Shown here piece by piece: positions 1 to 10,123 of a stretch of DNA of 64,000 bases (within the stretch, counting starts at the first letter, position 1; each line of letters opens with the position of its first letter). Origin of the DNA: Trichomonas vaginalis G3 (Eukaryota > Parabasalia > Trichomonadida > Trichomonadidae); NCBI RefSeq assembly GCF_026262505.1, contig NC_067208.1:16439962-16503961 (forward strand). The letters run 5' to 3'. The translations under genes were made by a program, and so were the position numbers. Below the pieces are notes generated by a model that saw nothing but the letters and a program-made list of their open reading frames with translations, was not told the DNA's origin and searched no databases.

Positions 1-1473
1 TTCTTCTTCGTCATCTGGTGCTACGTGTCCAGCTATAAATACTTTGTAGAGTCCATCTGGAGGTGTCTGTATTATGAATGTGGTATCGTGTAAGAATACA
101 AACTCAACATCCTGTTTGAATTGGCAATTTGAATTAGTGAATTCTGCCAATTTTATAGGATGTCCTTTGGTAGCTTTCGGGAAGCTTGAAATACTAACTT
201 TGCCACCGTATGGAACTCTTTCTGGTGTATCTAACGCTATAGTGGATATGACATGGAAATTGTCTTGAAATTCTGGTAAAGGTTGTATACAATATAACCG
301 TTTTGACTGTCCTGGTTTGGTAAAAAAGTATACGTAAAAGGACCTTTGCCCATACTCATCCAATTCTTCGAGATAGTTGTAGGTATTGGGATATATGCTG
401 ACATACTCAGCAATTTTCACATTTCGCAAATAAGTTTGCATATTTTTGGGGAAAAGTCTAATAAATTGGTCGATGGCTTGTAGTGCAATTAGGTTTGCTG
501 TAACAGGCAAGTATTGAACAAACAAGTCCACGAGAACACCTGGGTCTTTAACTTCATTTTCAACTGGTTGCAAACTATCCATAACAGACTGAAACACTTC
601 CGAATAATCGGTGTCGTCTTGAATTCCCCATTGGTTTTTGAGTTTTTCAAGGAGTTGAAGTCTTTTTTTAGCATATTGCCTGCGAACACGTTCAGGTATG
701 GTAGTGTTTTCTTCTGTATTTTCTGTATCTCCTGATTGAAATTGCTTCGCGAACGCGAGGTATCTCATCTGGGACCTTGTCGTCATCGATGACGCGCTTG
801 GTTGTTCCTCTGTTGTTTCGTTTGTTTGTATGGTATTTTCTTGAGTAGATTGTCTTGAATTGTTGGACAATTGGTTTGCAATTGGAGAAGACTGTAAAAC
901 TTGTCCTGTTGTGTCTGGTACAACTGTATCTGTTGTTTCGTTTGTTTGTATGGTATTTTCTTGAGTAGATTGTCTTGAATTGTTGGACAATTGGTTTGCA
1001 ATTGGAGAAGACTGTAAAACTTGTCCTGTTGTGTCTGGTACAACTGTATCTGTTGTTTCGTTTGTTTGTATGGTATTTTCTTGAGTAGAATGTCTTGAAT
1101 TGTTGGACAATTTGTTTGCAATTGTATGAGGAAGTTGCTTTGGTATTATAGGAGGTTGTAAGGGTTTTGAGAATGGTGAGACATAAGTTGTAGGAACTTT
1201 AACTGCAGAGGTAGTCGACGAATTGTTTGCAATTGTATGAGGAAGTTGCTTTGGTATTATAGGAGGTTGTAAGGGTTTTGAGAATGGTGAGACATAAGTT
1301 GTAGGAACTTTAACTGCAGAGGTAGTCGACGAATTGTTTGCAATTGTATGAGGAAGTTGCTTTGGTATTATAGGAGGTTGTAAGGGTTTTGAGAATGGTG
1401 AGACATAAGTTGTAGGAACTTTAACTGCCGAGGTAGTCGACGAATTGTTTGCGACACTTTTTCTTCCTTCCCA
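1..1473 (-). CDS. Repeat-containing element 1 protein, open at window edge
   Basis: A reading frame on the minus strand is open from about 1473 to the left edge, some 490 codons, and continues outside the window. Its N-terminal part is a 37-residue proline-rich repeat (about three copies, containing VPTTYVSPFSKPLQPP) followed by a 40-residue Thr/Gln/Asn-rich repeat (about two and a half copies, containing QENTIQTNETTDTVVPD). From about position 800 downward the sequence is non-repetitive and globular-looking (for example VPYGGKVSISSFPKATKG). Both repeat periods are multiples of three, so the frame is kept. The family is not recognised. Position and composition suggest a virion or surface protein of the element, which is inference. 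The true start codon is not clear. Confidence 0.55.
811..1114. repeat. 120-bp tandem repeat, about 2.5 copies
   Basis: A 120-bp unit beginning TGTTGTTTCGTTTGTTTGTA starts at 811, 931 and 1051, the last copy being partial. Copies are almost identical, so the expansion is recent or is being homogenised. The unit is 40 codons long in the minus-strand frame. Confidence 0.9.
1115..1447. repeat. 111-bp tandem repeat, three copies
   Basis: A 111-bp unit beginning TTTGCAATTGTATGAGGAAG starts at 1115, 1226 and 1337, and a fourth start is cut short near 1448. Copies differ at only one or two bases. The unit is 37 codons of proline-rich sequence on the minus strand and directly abuts the 120-bp repeat array. 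Confidence 0.9.
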
Positions 1474-1780
1474 TTAGACAAAAATAAACTGTTTTTTTCG
1501 GACCACTCATAGAAAAGTTTGAGATGAACCGTTTTCGTCAACGGTAACCCCCTCTATTTTTTTATTTTATTTAATAGTTACCGTTGGAAAACCGTTCCAT
1601 CTCAAATATTGAATGAACTATAAACGTTTTTTGTTTTCTATATATGCTTTTTTGTCCAACGGTAAAACTTTTTGCACAACGGTTTTTGAGAGTCATCGCC
1701 GTTGACCGAGTAGTTTTTTGTGCTGAACAAAAAGTGTCATATAAACATCTGTCAAAAACCGCTTTTTAACTTCACTTAAA
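1474..1780. promoter_or_regulatory. Divergent intergenic region with clustered CAACGG motifs
   Basis: This space of about 300 bp separates a minus-strand and a plus-strand element gene. It holds five copies of CAACGG, in both orientations, between about 1535 and 1710. That sequence fits the animal Myb consensus YAACNG. There is also an inverted repeat in which AACCGTTTTCGTCAACGGTAAC (near 1528-1550) mirrors GTTACCGTTGGAAAACCGTT (near 1575-1596). A shared bidirectional promoter is likely. Myb binding is inference. Confidence 0.45.
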
Positions 1781-3169
1781 ATGCCACGTAAGCTACGTAA
1801 GAATATACGTAAGAGGAAGAGAGCATTGAAACATCCAATAGTAAAACTGACACCACAACAACAGTTGCAACAACAAATGCTGAATGACCCCACTATGTTG
1901 CAACAAATGTCAAGCAATCCTATGCTTTTAAACCGAGTTGTTGGTGCACAGAGTGGAGGTTTAAGAGCGGCACTTTTAGCGAAAATGGCAGGCTATGGTG
2001 GAGCTGCAGACGGAACAGCTTATAACCCTCAAAGTCAAATGAATTTGAGTTCACTCAAAAATCAAATAACAGATGTCAAAAAGTCAAACATAGACATACA
2101 GAAGCAAATAAGTGAAAACGAAAAGAAACTAGAATATGACAGACACACAAAGAAACTCAATGAGTTAAACGTAGAGAAAAAGAAGAAAGAAGAACAACTG
2201 AAAGAACTAAGTACAGAGGAATATGCGAAAAAAGTGTCAGAAAAAGCAGCAGAAGTAGCAAAAATGGAACAAGATGTCATAAATTTGAAAAACCATACTA
2301 CTCAATATAAAATACTGAAAGATGAAGAGATAAAACAAAAAGCCCTGAAGACATATATGGATAGCGATGAGTATAAAAAAGAAGTTGAAGCAAATGTAAA
2401 GGCAGAAAAACTTTTACAGTTGCAAAACCAAACCGTACAGTATGAAAACTTAGCACAAGAAAGTAAAAATAACGACGCAGCTATGCAAAAGGCAATGAAA
2501 AGCGCAGAATATATAAAAGCTAACAATGACTGGTTAGATGCCCAAGCCAACGCTAAAGCAGCCCAACTCATAGGGTCAATAAGGACAAAAATACAAGCGG
2601 ATGAAGACAGTTCAAATGAAGCTTTAACAAATGCTGACTTTAAGAACGCTTTCGAAGCTCTTCATAGTAAGGTGAAACAAGTGAACGACTTCTCATCTGG
2701 AAAGAAACTGAAGTCTGAAGGTTTCGACAAAGAGTTAAGAGAAGTAGCACAAAATATGACGAAAATAACAGATGCAGCAACGAGACAGGCAGTTCAAAGT
2801 GCCTATGACGCCGTTAGAGCAACTGTTGTGAAAAGTCAAGAAAAAGAGTTACAACAGACCAAAACAGACCTAGTAAATGCTTTCTTAAAAACGAAAAGTC
2901 AGGTAGGACATTATGCTGCAGATGGAACATATGTGCCAGCTGGTGGAACTTATATACCACCAAACCCTCCAAGAGAAGCACCTGCACCAGGACTACCTAA
3001 ACATTTACATCGTCACATGGACACAGACACAGGCATGCACCAACAACAGCACAACAACCAACACAACAACCAGCACAGCAACCAACAGTTCAAAACCCTG
3101 CACAACAACAACCACAAACAGAGCAAGGACATAAAAGAAGTAGAGAACAAGGAAACCAAGAATTCTTAA
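1781..3169 (+). CDS. Coiled-coil, basic N-terminus, Gln/Asn-rich C-terminus protein
   Basis: A 462-residue protein of element 1. Residues 1-22 are strongly basic (MPRKLRKNIRKRKRALKH), which suggests nucleic-acid binding or packaging. A Gln-rich stretch follows (about 25-35), then a long charged helical region (about 85-360) with heptad-like Lys/Glu/Leu spacing that predicts coiled coil. The C-terminus (about 395-450) is rich in Gln, Asn and His. It is followed after 2 bp by the next open frame in the same direction. No family is recognised. A scaffold or core protein of the particle is possible, but this is inference from position ahead of the capsid region. Confidence 0.7.
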   Translation: MPRKLRKNIRKRKRALKHPIVKLTPQQQLQQQMLNDPTMLQQMSSNPMLLNRVVGAQSGGLRAALLAKMAGYGGAADGTAYNPQSQMNLSSLKNQITDVKKSNIDIQKQISENEKKLEYDRHTKKLNELNVEKKKKEEQLKELSTEEYAKKVSEKAAEVAKMEQDVINLKNHTTQYKILKDEEIKQKALKTYMDSDEYKKEVEANVKAEKLLQLQNQTVQYENLAQESKNNDAAMQKAMKSAEYIKANNDWLDAQANAKAAQLIGSIRTKIQADEDSSNEALTNADFKNAFEALHSKVKQVNDFSSGKKLKSEGFDKELREVAQNMTKITDAATRQAVQSAYDAVRATVVKSQEKELQQTKTDLVNAFLKTKSQVGHYAADGTYVPAGGTYIPPNPPREAPAPGLPKHLHRHMDTDTGMHQQQHNNQHNNQHSNQQFKTLHNNNHKQSKDIKEVENKETKNS

Positions 3170-3171
3170 AA

Positions 3172-4951
3172 ATGCTTAAAGAAGAGTGTGGTTTCCCAGA
3201 TACTGTTGACTTTAGTGACAGATATAAAGAAGCTATTGGAAAGTTCAAGGATGGAAATACTGACCCGAACCTATTTAGCTTTATGGCTCAGCACCAAAAC
3301 GGATATAATCTCAAACCTGGAAAATACAAGCTCGCTAAGGGATATGATTTAATAGCATATCATCCAAATGACATGGATGAATTTACTCCGAGATATTTGA
3401 TGTCAGAGCTAAATGACAATTCAACTTTCGTCATGAAACGCGTAAAAAATAGAGACGGAACGAAAGAACAAAAGCTTATGAATGCGGATGACGTAGATAG
3501 GGAAATTGTTGAAAACGGTCTCGGAATATATGAAATGCCAGCAGATGAGGTACAAGAAACTCCACAGGAAGAAGTTCAGATACAACCAGACATGGAAGAA
3601 ATAGTTCAGCAACAACAGCTAGAAGAGCCTGAAGGAAACGAACAAGTCCTCCTTTGGAAACTAACTTCACAGAACTAGATGAAGATTTGGAACAGCCGAA
3701 AAATCTTGACCCTCAACAAGAGTATGCGGAGAATATGGAATATTTCCAAGAGTCTAAAAAAAATTCGGCTGACATAGTAGAAGAATATCGAAAAATGTTT
3801 GCCGACATACAAAAGACTCCAACATCAGATGAAAATATTCAGCATAGAATGGAAGAACTGAAAAAAATGTACACAAATACAACAACCCTTTTTACTTACG
3901 AGCATTTAACGTTCAATCTTCGGATGAACTCGGTGAAATAAAAGGTTAAATTTCAAGAAAACATATAGAAATGAAACATTGTTTAAAGTTCATTCAGAAC
4001 CTAACCAAGATGGAAACAAACCTACTTTTGTTTCTGCAGACGATGGAACTACAATGAGATGGGGTCATAAAGCTAATCCAGATAGGTGGTTCATAAACTT
4101 ACAACCACAATTCCAAGAAGTTGTAGACGCAATGGAAGTCAATGGTGAACCAGATATAGCTGGTATTTTCAGCGCGGCTTTAATGCCATTGAAAGATATG
4201 AAACATGCAGATATTTTGGACCAGTATGAAATGAACATGGCTGATGGAAATATAACACCTGACGTTCTAGAACATTTATCTCAAAGAACTACACAGAACC
4301 ATAAGATGGTATATTTGGTGAAGAGTTTAGAAAGAAAGTTAGGGATAGAGAAGGAAGAGAACCTATTGTACATGACCTTGCAAACGAAAGTTTACAAAAT
4401 GTCATAAAAACTTACTTTGCAGACAATGAACCGAGAAGGGATGAATATTTAAGAAAACTCAAATGGACAGTACCAAATGAAATGTTAGTATTGAAAAACA
4501 TGTTCCTTGACAAAATAAAACCAACTACAGAAATAAACGACGCAAGACTGAAAGATTGGGTAAAAGCTTTCCCATTCACAAAAGATATGTTGGTAACATG
4601 GAAAGAAAACCAGAATGGCTACAAAAACATATATTTGGAAACGAGCATATTCCATATGGACAGGCACTGTTTGAAGAGCTTGAACCAGAAACTCAGGAAA
4701 GAGTCATGCAAACAATACGCGAAGACTCAAATACAGACTATGACAAACTCTTTCTAGGATATAGGTTACCTGAGATGGGCGACCAGAGCCAAAAGGCAAA
4801 AAGGACATGGGAAATTTGCAACATACTAGATGAACATAATGCAAAGATGCAACAACTTCAAGCAGAGGGCAATGAAGGAAAAAGAAGAGTTAAAAACTCA
4901 GTCAGGAAGAAAGTAAAGCTTGGTCCACGTGGGTTCTATTATGACATATAA
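3172..4951 (+). pseudogene. Element 1 virion-protein region of unknown family, broken
   Basis: Between the coiled-coil gene and the capsid region lies 1.8 kb of plus-strand coding-like sequence in several open stretches: 3172-3678, 3654-3941, 3979-4407, 4482-4757 and 4556-4951. The first is acidic and Gln-rich at its end (EEVQIQPDMEEIVQQQQ). The others are mixed alpha/beta in character (for example TMRWGHKANPDRWFINLQPQ). The region is broken with a handful of breaks. No fold is recognised. Its place directly upstream of the capsid region suggests a structural or maturation role, which is inference. Confidence 0.5.
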
Positions 4952-4983
4952 ATCCAACTATTCTATATTTTTACTCATATGAA

Positions 4984-6445
4984 ATGTACGCCGCTCAGAA
5001 TATAACGCCAACAGTTTTGGATGCTATGAATGGAAATGTTTCCGAATGGTATAACGAATGCGACAATGCCATTAGAAGGTCAGAAATAGTTCCTGGAACT
5101 TACGAATATACAACTGCTGTTTCTTATGGAAACGTAGGTGAGTTTGGAGAAGGTTCTTCAACAACAGTAGATATTGCTTGCGACAGGTTTCATATAATTT
5201 CTATTGACAACTCTTTCTTATACGTGGAACAAGACATTGAAATAAAACCTTCTGCCAAGTTGTCTGACAAGAAAGGTTGCAATGGAATTTTCTATGTCGG
5301 ATACCAATATGCTCCAGAAGTTTTCATGGGATATAAGATATATTCTAACTCTGACTTAGTTCAAACAGTAACATGGGCAAACTATGAATGGTTCGCTTTG
5401 AGAAACTCAGTACAACCACAAGCTAGAGAACAAACAGACCAGTATGCAACTATTGAGAAAATAAGAAGACTTGACCCTAACGTTCCAGGAGTTTATGTTA
5501 ACCTTTCTGGTTCAGATGGAAATGCTGTACCAAAGTAAAACTGAAACTTAGAGTTCCTTTGTCATCTTTCCTCATCTTCAGGTTTTTAAGATACTTGCCA
5601 AACTGGGCAGGAAAAATTTCTATCGAACTTACTCCAAGCAAAAATAACTTAGTCATTGCACCAACACAAGACCCATTCACTCTTACAGACGTAAAGGGAG
5701 CAAATAAACGTCATTCGCCGAATTTTGCAAAGACAAAGTTGACTTAGACTTTGGTTTCTCAAACCTCAACACTGAAGTAAACTATTATTTCAATGCTGCT
5801 GGAACTGCTTGGGACCCAGTTAAGTTCACATGCGAAAATTTGAATGCAAGAGAATAGAAAGCAGACTTGCAGTCTATATGTTGGACCCAGATATTTCAAA
5901 TGCTTTAGCTGCCAAATATATTGCAGTTCCACTTATGTTCCCTATACACCAAATATCTGTCAAAGACTTTGCAGGTGAAGTTGGAAACCAAAGTGCTGAC
6001 CCAGGTGCAAGAACAGATATTGCTTTAACAACTGCAATGAAACATGCAGATACTATGTTTGTACTGTTCAGACGAACTATAAATGACTATTCTTGTTCTA
6101 CAACCCTGGTATTAAATACATATAAACATAGATGGCAAATATTATCCAAGAGAAGAATATTCTACAGTTGAGGATATGAGGTCATACAACTTGACATTAG
6201 ATGCTATGAACTTTAACAACAACTTCACAACAACCATTAACCCTGAAATGCAAAGTTCTATTATGCCATATGTGAAAGTATGGACTCATACAGGAGGTCA
6301 AAAAACTCAATATACAAATGGAGACCGTTCAAACTTTTGGCTTGGCATTCCATTTGCTGACTCAGAAGACTTTATGGGTGGTATTTCAACTGTTGGTACT
6401 GTACAAATACAATATACTGGTGACAGAGACGGTCCAGATGAATGA
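4984..6445 (+). pseudogene. Major capsid protein region, element 1, broken
   Basis: This region resembles a Polinton double jelly-roll major capsid protein. Open stretches include 4984-5538 (starts MYAAQNITPTVLDAMNGN), 5559-5747 (contains RFLRYLPNWAGKISIELTPS), 5830-6171 and 6176-6445 (contains MPYVKVWTHTGGQKTQY). Alternating hydrophobic beta-strand patterns and the LP-W-KISIELT segment fit the strand layout of capsids in the adenovirus/NCLDV lineage. The identification rests on pattern and on neighbours (packaging ATPase downstream, protein VI-like peptides elsewhere). The region is broken with several breaks. In an active element this protein would form the pseudo-hexagonal capsomers. Confidence 0.6.
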
Positions 6446-6585
6446 AAGCAAAGAAGTTTACAAAACCAATAGCACTTTTCACGGAAGATGCTCTTTTGAA
6501 GATTCGTTCGATGAAACCTGCTGGGGCTCCTCAGATTGGCATAACGACAGCTTCCATCGAGCAGATTTTGGCAGCAGGTCAGTAA
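6442..6585 (+). CDS. 47-residue protein after the capsid region
   Basis: A short open frame begins with ATG overlapping the end of the capsid region and reads MKAKKFTKPIALFTEDALLK, then a Pro/Gly/Thr-rich tail ending at Gln-47. It is basic at the start and amphipathic in the middle. The overlap and the clean frame support it as a small gene or the end of a larger one. Function unknown. Confidence 0.4.
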   Translation: MKAKKFTKPIALFTEDALLKIRSMKPAGAPQIGITTASIEQILAAGQ

Positions 6586-6913
6586 GTTGTTCTTGAACTG
6601 ACTTCTCTCCGTCAAATATTGACAGTACGCCAGTTTTGACATAAAATTGTATTATAAACTTACCTTTAGAAATATCGGTCAGTTTTGTTGTTATATTTTT
6701 GTCTGCTCAAGAACTTTCACCATTTCGTTATACCAACTTTCTTTGCTTTATGAAAATATTTTGGTTCAGCAAAGACTGCTATTCTATAACATTTTCCATT
6801 GTTTGTATAAAGAACTATTCTGTCAATGTATTGTATTGTTTGTGTGTGTAAACTTTGTTCTGCTTCAATTCGAAGAGATACTCAAATACGTCCATCTTTT
6901 TATTCTAAGTAAA
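6586..6913. other. AT-rich spacer without a recognised gene
   Basis: About 330 bp of T-rich sequence between the small gene after the capsid region and the next gene. Open frames here lack coding character. No repeat or structured element was seen. Confidence 0.4.
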
Positions 6914-7511
6914 ATGTCATTTCCGAAAAATAGAAGCGTAAGTGTTTCAAAAGGTTTAATGGCGGTGGCAGATGTGAAGTTAAATTCACCAACTCAAACA
7001 AACAGTCAAAGTGTTGTTGTCAATGTCAAAGAAGAGATGTTGAAGTGGGGAAACCATACGAAGACGAAGATGGTATAACAATAGTTCCTGTAAAAGAACA
7101 ACCAACATACCTGAAGTTAGCAGAGACTTAAGTTCTGTTGCAGATATTCGAAACGACTACCAACAACTTAAAGACAAACTTCAAACTCAGGAGAAGATTT
7201 GTCAAGCTTTAGGTATAATGTTAAACTTGGTCGAACACAACCCTGTAAAAGTGAACTCATATGTCATTGCACCTCATGAAGTTTTGAAAGAACTATTGAA
7301 ACTTTTGACAGAGGCAGACGATATAAACATCAAAGAAATAGAACCCGACATTGCTTGCTGTGGTGTTTCATATAATGTCATTGACAAGATATACGTTATG
7401 AAAGGAGGTGAAACGTTGAACTTAAAATATAGTTTCCCAGACGTCATAAAAATATTTGACGACCACAACATTTCATTAAAATTTTTGCTAAGTAAATGGC
7501 AGAAGACATAG
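6914..7511 (+). pseudogene. Element 1 copy of a protein shared with element 2, broken
   Basis: Coding-like sequence starts at MSFPKNRSVSVSKGL and ends in an open stretch at 7218-7511. That stretch contains DIACCGVSYNVIDKIYVMKG, then NLKYSFPDVIKIFDDHNISL. The same pattern occurs in element 2 at 34239-34891 (VSCCGTVAKINPIKD, then ELHLTYNDIYNKI and ISLEKLF). So this is a gene conserved between the two elements. The paired cysteines followed by Gly are the strongest shared feature. In both elements it is followed by a likely jelly-roll structural gene. The region is broken here. Function unknown; a minor virion protein is possible. Confidence 0.5.
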
Positions 7512-7606
7512 TGGTTTATACTATTACGACTAAAAACCCTGAGTCATATAATTCTATAACAACAAACTTACAAAGTCCTCAAGGACGATATTGTAAACTA
7601 ACTTAA
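7496..7606 (+). CDS. 36-residue hypothetical protein
   Basis: A short frame starting MAEDIVVYTITTKNPESYNS overlaps the end of the preceding gene region by 16 bp and ends just before the next start at 7612. Tight packing supports it as real, or as the start of a longer protein. Nothing recognisable. Confidence 0.35.
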   Translation: MAEDIVVYTITTKNPESYNSITTNLQSPQGRYCKLT

Positions 7607-7611
7607 ACACA

Positions 7612-7815
7612 ATGACGACTAAAGCCTGTTTTGCTCTTTTGACACCAGAAGACTTTGTTGTTGTGAATGGTAAAAAATACTTCTTTGAAGATACTTACTC
7701 AGATATACCACCAACAGGTTTTGTTGACTTATTTAATACTTTAAGGACGGATGTAACATGTGCTGCAACTAGAGCAGGTTTCATTATGTTTGGATGTCCG
7801 ACTGAGTTTATATAA
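7612..7815 (+). CDS. 67-residue hypothetical protein
   Basis: An open frame of 67 codons begins MTTKACFALLTPEDFVVVNG and includes YFFEDTYSDIPPTGF. It sits 5 bp after the preceding small frame and 5 bp before the next. It has beta-strand-like alternation and no membrane segment. It could be the N-terminal part of a structural protein. Family not recognised. Confidence 0.4.
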   Translation: MTTKACFALLTPEDFVVVNGKKYFFEDTYSDIPPTGFVDLFNTLRTDVTCAATRAGFIMFGCPTEFI

Positions 7816-7820
7816 ACGAT

Positions 7821-8294
7821 ATGAGCTATAATACAAAACTTATATCTGGTTTTTACTACCAACAGTTTCCTATAACAGGAAAAGGTGTCATACAAGGAAT
7901 GTCTATTCCATTGACTTTAAGCACACCTATTTTATATATTGTTTCAAACTTAGGTTCAAAGTGCTATTCGAATGTCGACAGAAACTACTATGACCAAAAG
8001 ATACTCATGCGTATAAACAACACTTTCTCTGCTGGTTTGCCTATTGTTCATTCGAATGCAGAGTTTTCAGCTTTAGTAAACTCAAACACTTTAGCAAACA
8101 TAAACTTAACCTTAGTTGACGCAAACTTTGTTCCTGTAAAACTTTTATGTCCTATGTATTTGTCAATGACGGCAGAAAGTTTCGAATTGGAAGATGCAAC
8201 TGGTGAAAGTATTGTATTACAAGAACAACTTCAACAACAAATAGCTCAAGAACAACAAATGCAACAAATGGAAAAACAACAAAGTCAAGAATAA
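7821..8294 (+). CDS. Candidate minor capsid or penton-type protein
   Basis: A 157-residue protein with beta-rich sequence (GVIQGMSIPLTLSTPILYIV; NINLTLVDANFVPVKLLCPM) and a Gln-rich tail (residues about 132-157). The pattern of short strands ending in a D-x-N-x-x-P-V-K-L segment resembles the last strands of single jelly-roll minor capsid proteins in Polintons. The protein at 35386-36126 in element 2 occupies the same relative position, after the shared CCG-motif gene. The identification is tentative. The start is at MSYNTKLISGF, 5 bp after the preceding gene. Confidence 0.4.
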   Translation: MSYNTKLISGFYYQQFPITGKGVIQGMSIPLTLSTPILYIVSNLGSKCYSNVDRNYYDQKILMRINNTFSAGLPIVHSNAEFSALVNSNTLANINLTLVDANFVPVKLLCPMYLSMTAESFELEDATGESIVLQEQLQQQIAQEQQMQQMEKQQSQE

Positions 8295-8321
8295 AAAAAT
8301 ATTTTTTTTATTTTTATAAAA
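8293..8321 (+). promoter_or_regulatory. AT palindrome leader shared by several element 1 genes
   Basis: AAAAAAATATTTTTTTT followed by ATTTTTATAAAA lies directly before the start at 8322. Nearly the same string precedes the polymerase start at 18394 (minus) and the start at 12510 (minus). Its fixed place before start codons suggests a promoter or transcript leader. A role as terminator of the preceding gene is also possible. Confidence 0.5.
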
Positions 8322-9544
8322 ATGTACAGAATAGATGTTTCAGATTTTTATGACTTCCAAGCATTCAGAAATATGTGTCCATTTAGAGACTATAACAAAG
8401 CAGTCGAGAATTTGAAACGTTTAGTCATTTATGTCGACTCTGCCCCAGAATGTTATGTCATGAAAGAATGGGATGTTGTCTTTAACAAACCAAGAGCGAC
8501 AATAGTTTCAGAACAAGAATGTAGACAGAAACTTAAGAAAATAAAAGTCGTACAAGTTGGAATGAAGATGTTAGATGCTTGGGATATCTTATTGTCAAAG
8601 TTAGAAGATTTTTCAGTTCGTGGTATAAAGTTCTATACACCTTCTCCAAACTTCTATTCTTCTTCACTATAAATAAACAAGTAGAATGGAAAGAAAATGT
8701 TATAGAAGCTTGGTTAGACCATGTCAAAGAAATTATATGCAATGGAAACGAAAAGTTATGAGTATATCTTATGTTGGTTTGCAAACATCTTACAACATCC
8801 AAGTGCTAAAAATGAAACTGCTCTCATTATAATTGGAAAACAAGGAACAGGTAAGAACACTTTCTTTACAGATATCTTATGCAAACTGTTAGAGGGCTAT
8901 TCGAACCCGAATATGACAAACTTAGAAAACATCTGCGGTAAATTTAACTCTTCAATAGAGAATATGAAACTTATAGTATGTAACGAACTTCAAAGTATAG
9001 ATACAACAAAAGTTTTAAACTCAGATGCTTTGAAGAGTCTTATAACAGACAAAGTTGGAGTTGTTGAAAGAAATATAAAGACCAAAGAGTTTGTGAAAAT
9101 GTTGCAAACTTCATTATGGTTTCAAACAATTGTTCCGATGAAGTTAGAAAGTTCTGACAGAAGATATGTAGTTGTCAGAACGTCAGATTCTCATATGCAA
9201 GATACAGAATATTTTGACGACTTAGCAGAAACTTTGACATCTGACTTTTACAACCACTTGTTCTCATATTTCATGACATTAGATATTTCTAAGTTCAATC
9301 CAAGACAAATTCCACATACCGAAGAGAGACAAACATTGTTAGAAGCAAACAAGAGTGTATATGAACTGTTTCATAGATGAAACTGACTTTGTGTTTAGAT
9401 GAAAGGTCATTGTACGATTCGTATAAACAATATTGTCAAGAATATGGTTATATGGCAGCTTCTAAACGAACATTCTTGGCAAATGTCAAAAGTCTTTTAG
9501 ATGTTCAGAACGGCGTATATACAAAGAAAAATTTTTCTGAGTAA
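8322..9544 (+). pseudogene. SF3 (D5-like) helicase region, element 1, broken
   Basis: The stretch at 8721-9380 carries a superfamily 3 helicase core: Walker A GKQGTGKNTF near 8838, Walker B-like LIVCNELQ near 8970, and a downstream basic segment (ESSDRRYVVVRTS). Helicases of this group (poxvirus D5, virophages, plasmid replicases) unwind DNA as hexamers at origins. The 8322-8672 stretch before it (MYRIDVSDFYDFQAFRNMCP) and the 9377-9544 stretch after it (YGYMAASKRTFLANVK, a typical helicase C-terminal pattern) fit the same protein class. The leader AAAAAAATATTTTTTTTATTTTTATAAAA precedes the start. The region is broken with a few breaks. Such helicases are not in the usual core gene list of Mavericks. 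Confidence 0.65.
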
Positions 9545-9579
9545 ATTTAAAAAAAAATATTTTTTATCCGATAGAAAAG

Positions 9580-9999
9580 ATGACGAAATATATTTCAGTA
9601 AACAAGTACATGTCAGACTTAAAGAAGAACTAGACCCATTCACATATTTGAATGTTTACTTCTACCATTTTGAAAAGTCTACATTTCAGACAAAGTTTGG
9701 AACATCGAACCAGTTAAGTTTGCTATTGTGACTAAAAATGGTGCGAAATTTGAAGACTTAGACATAGAAGGTTTGTTACAGTCAAAGAAATTTTGACAGA
9801 AGGTTTCTCAAACCTTAAAGAAGGCAAAGCATACAAACTTGTTATACCTTATGAACCAAAGAAAGCAGACGACTATGAATATTATGAGTCTAAGATAGTT
9901 GAAGTTCAAGGTAAATTGGGTAAAAAGATTTTAGAGTCTAAGCCAGTGTTTGCTCCTAAAGAGGAAGAGAACATTGACATTGACCCAGAAATGTTCTAA
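9580..9999 (+). pseudogene. Possible single-strand DNA-binding protein region, broken
   Basis: The segment beginning MTKYISVNKYMSDLK and continuing ELDPFTYLNVYFYHFEKSTF resembles the start of the intact 159-residue protein of element 2 at 29259-29738 (KFVTVNQLMDKLSPILTQVK, then VDVYFDDCVQSLFYKGKF). The last stretch (9793-9999) ends in an acidic tip, EEENIDIDPEMF. A compact beta-rich domain with an acidic C-terminal tail ending in a hydrophobic residue is how bacterial and phage SSBs recruit partners. The position just behind the helicase agrees. SSB function is inference. The region is broken. Confidence 0.4.
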
Positions 10000-10123
10000 A
10001 AATAAAATTTTATTTTTACATGTCAAATTTCTTTTCTCTGGAACTGGTTCAGGTTCTTTCTTTCTTCTCTACTTTCTTTTCTTTCTTTTCTCTTTTCTCT
10101 TCTTCTTCTCTGGTGGAGTTATG
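10000..10123. repeat. Pyrimidine-rich low-complexity tract
   Basis: A C/T-rich stretch, mostly TTCTTTTCTC-type sequence, lies at about 10050-10115 between the SSB-like region and the minus-strand gene remnant. It follows an AT palindrome (AAAATAAAATTTTATTTTTA at about 10000-10019). No gene is seen. Confidence 0.5.

Noticed and set aside
811-1447. Regular repeats as a CRISPR array
   Set aside because: The units are contiguous tandem coding repeats of 111 and 120 bp without variable spacers, in a eukaryotic virus-like element.
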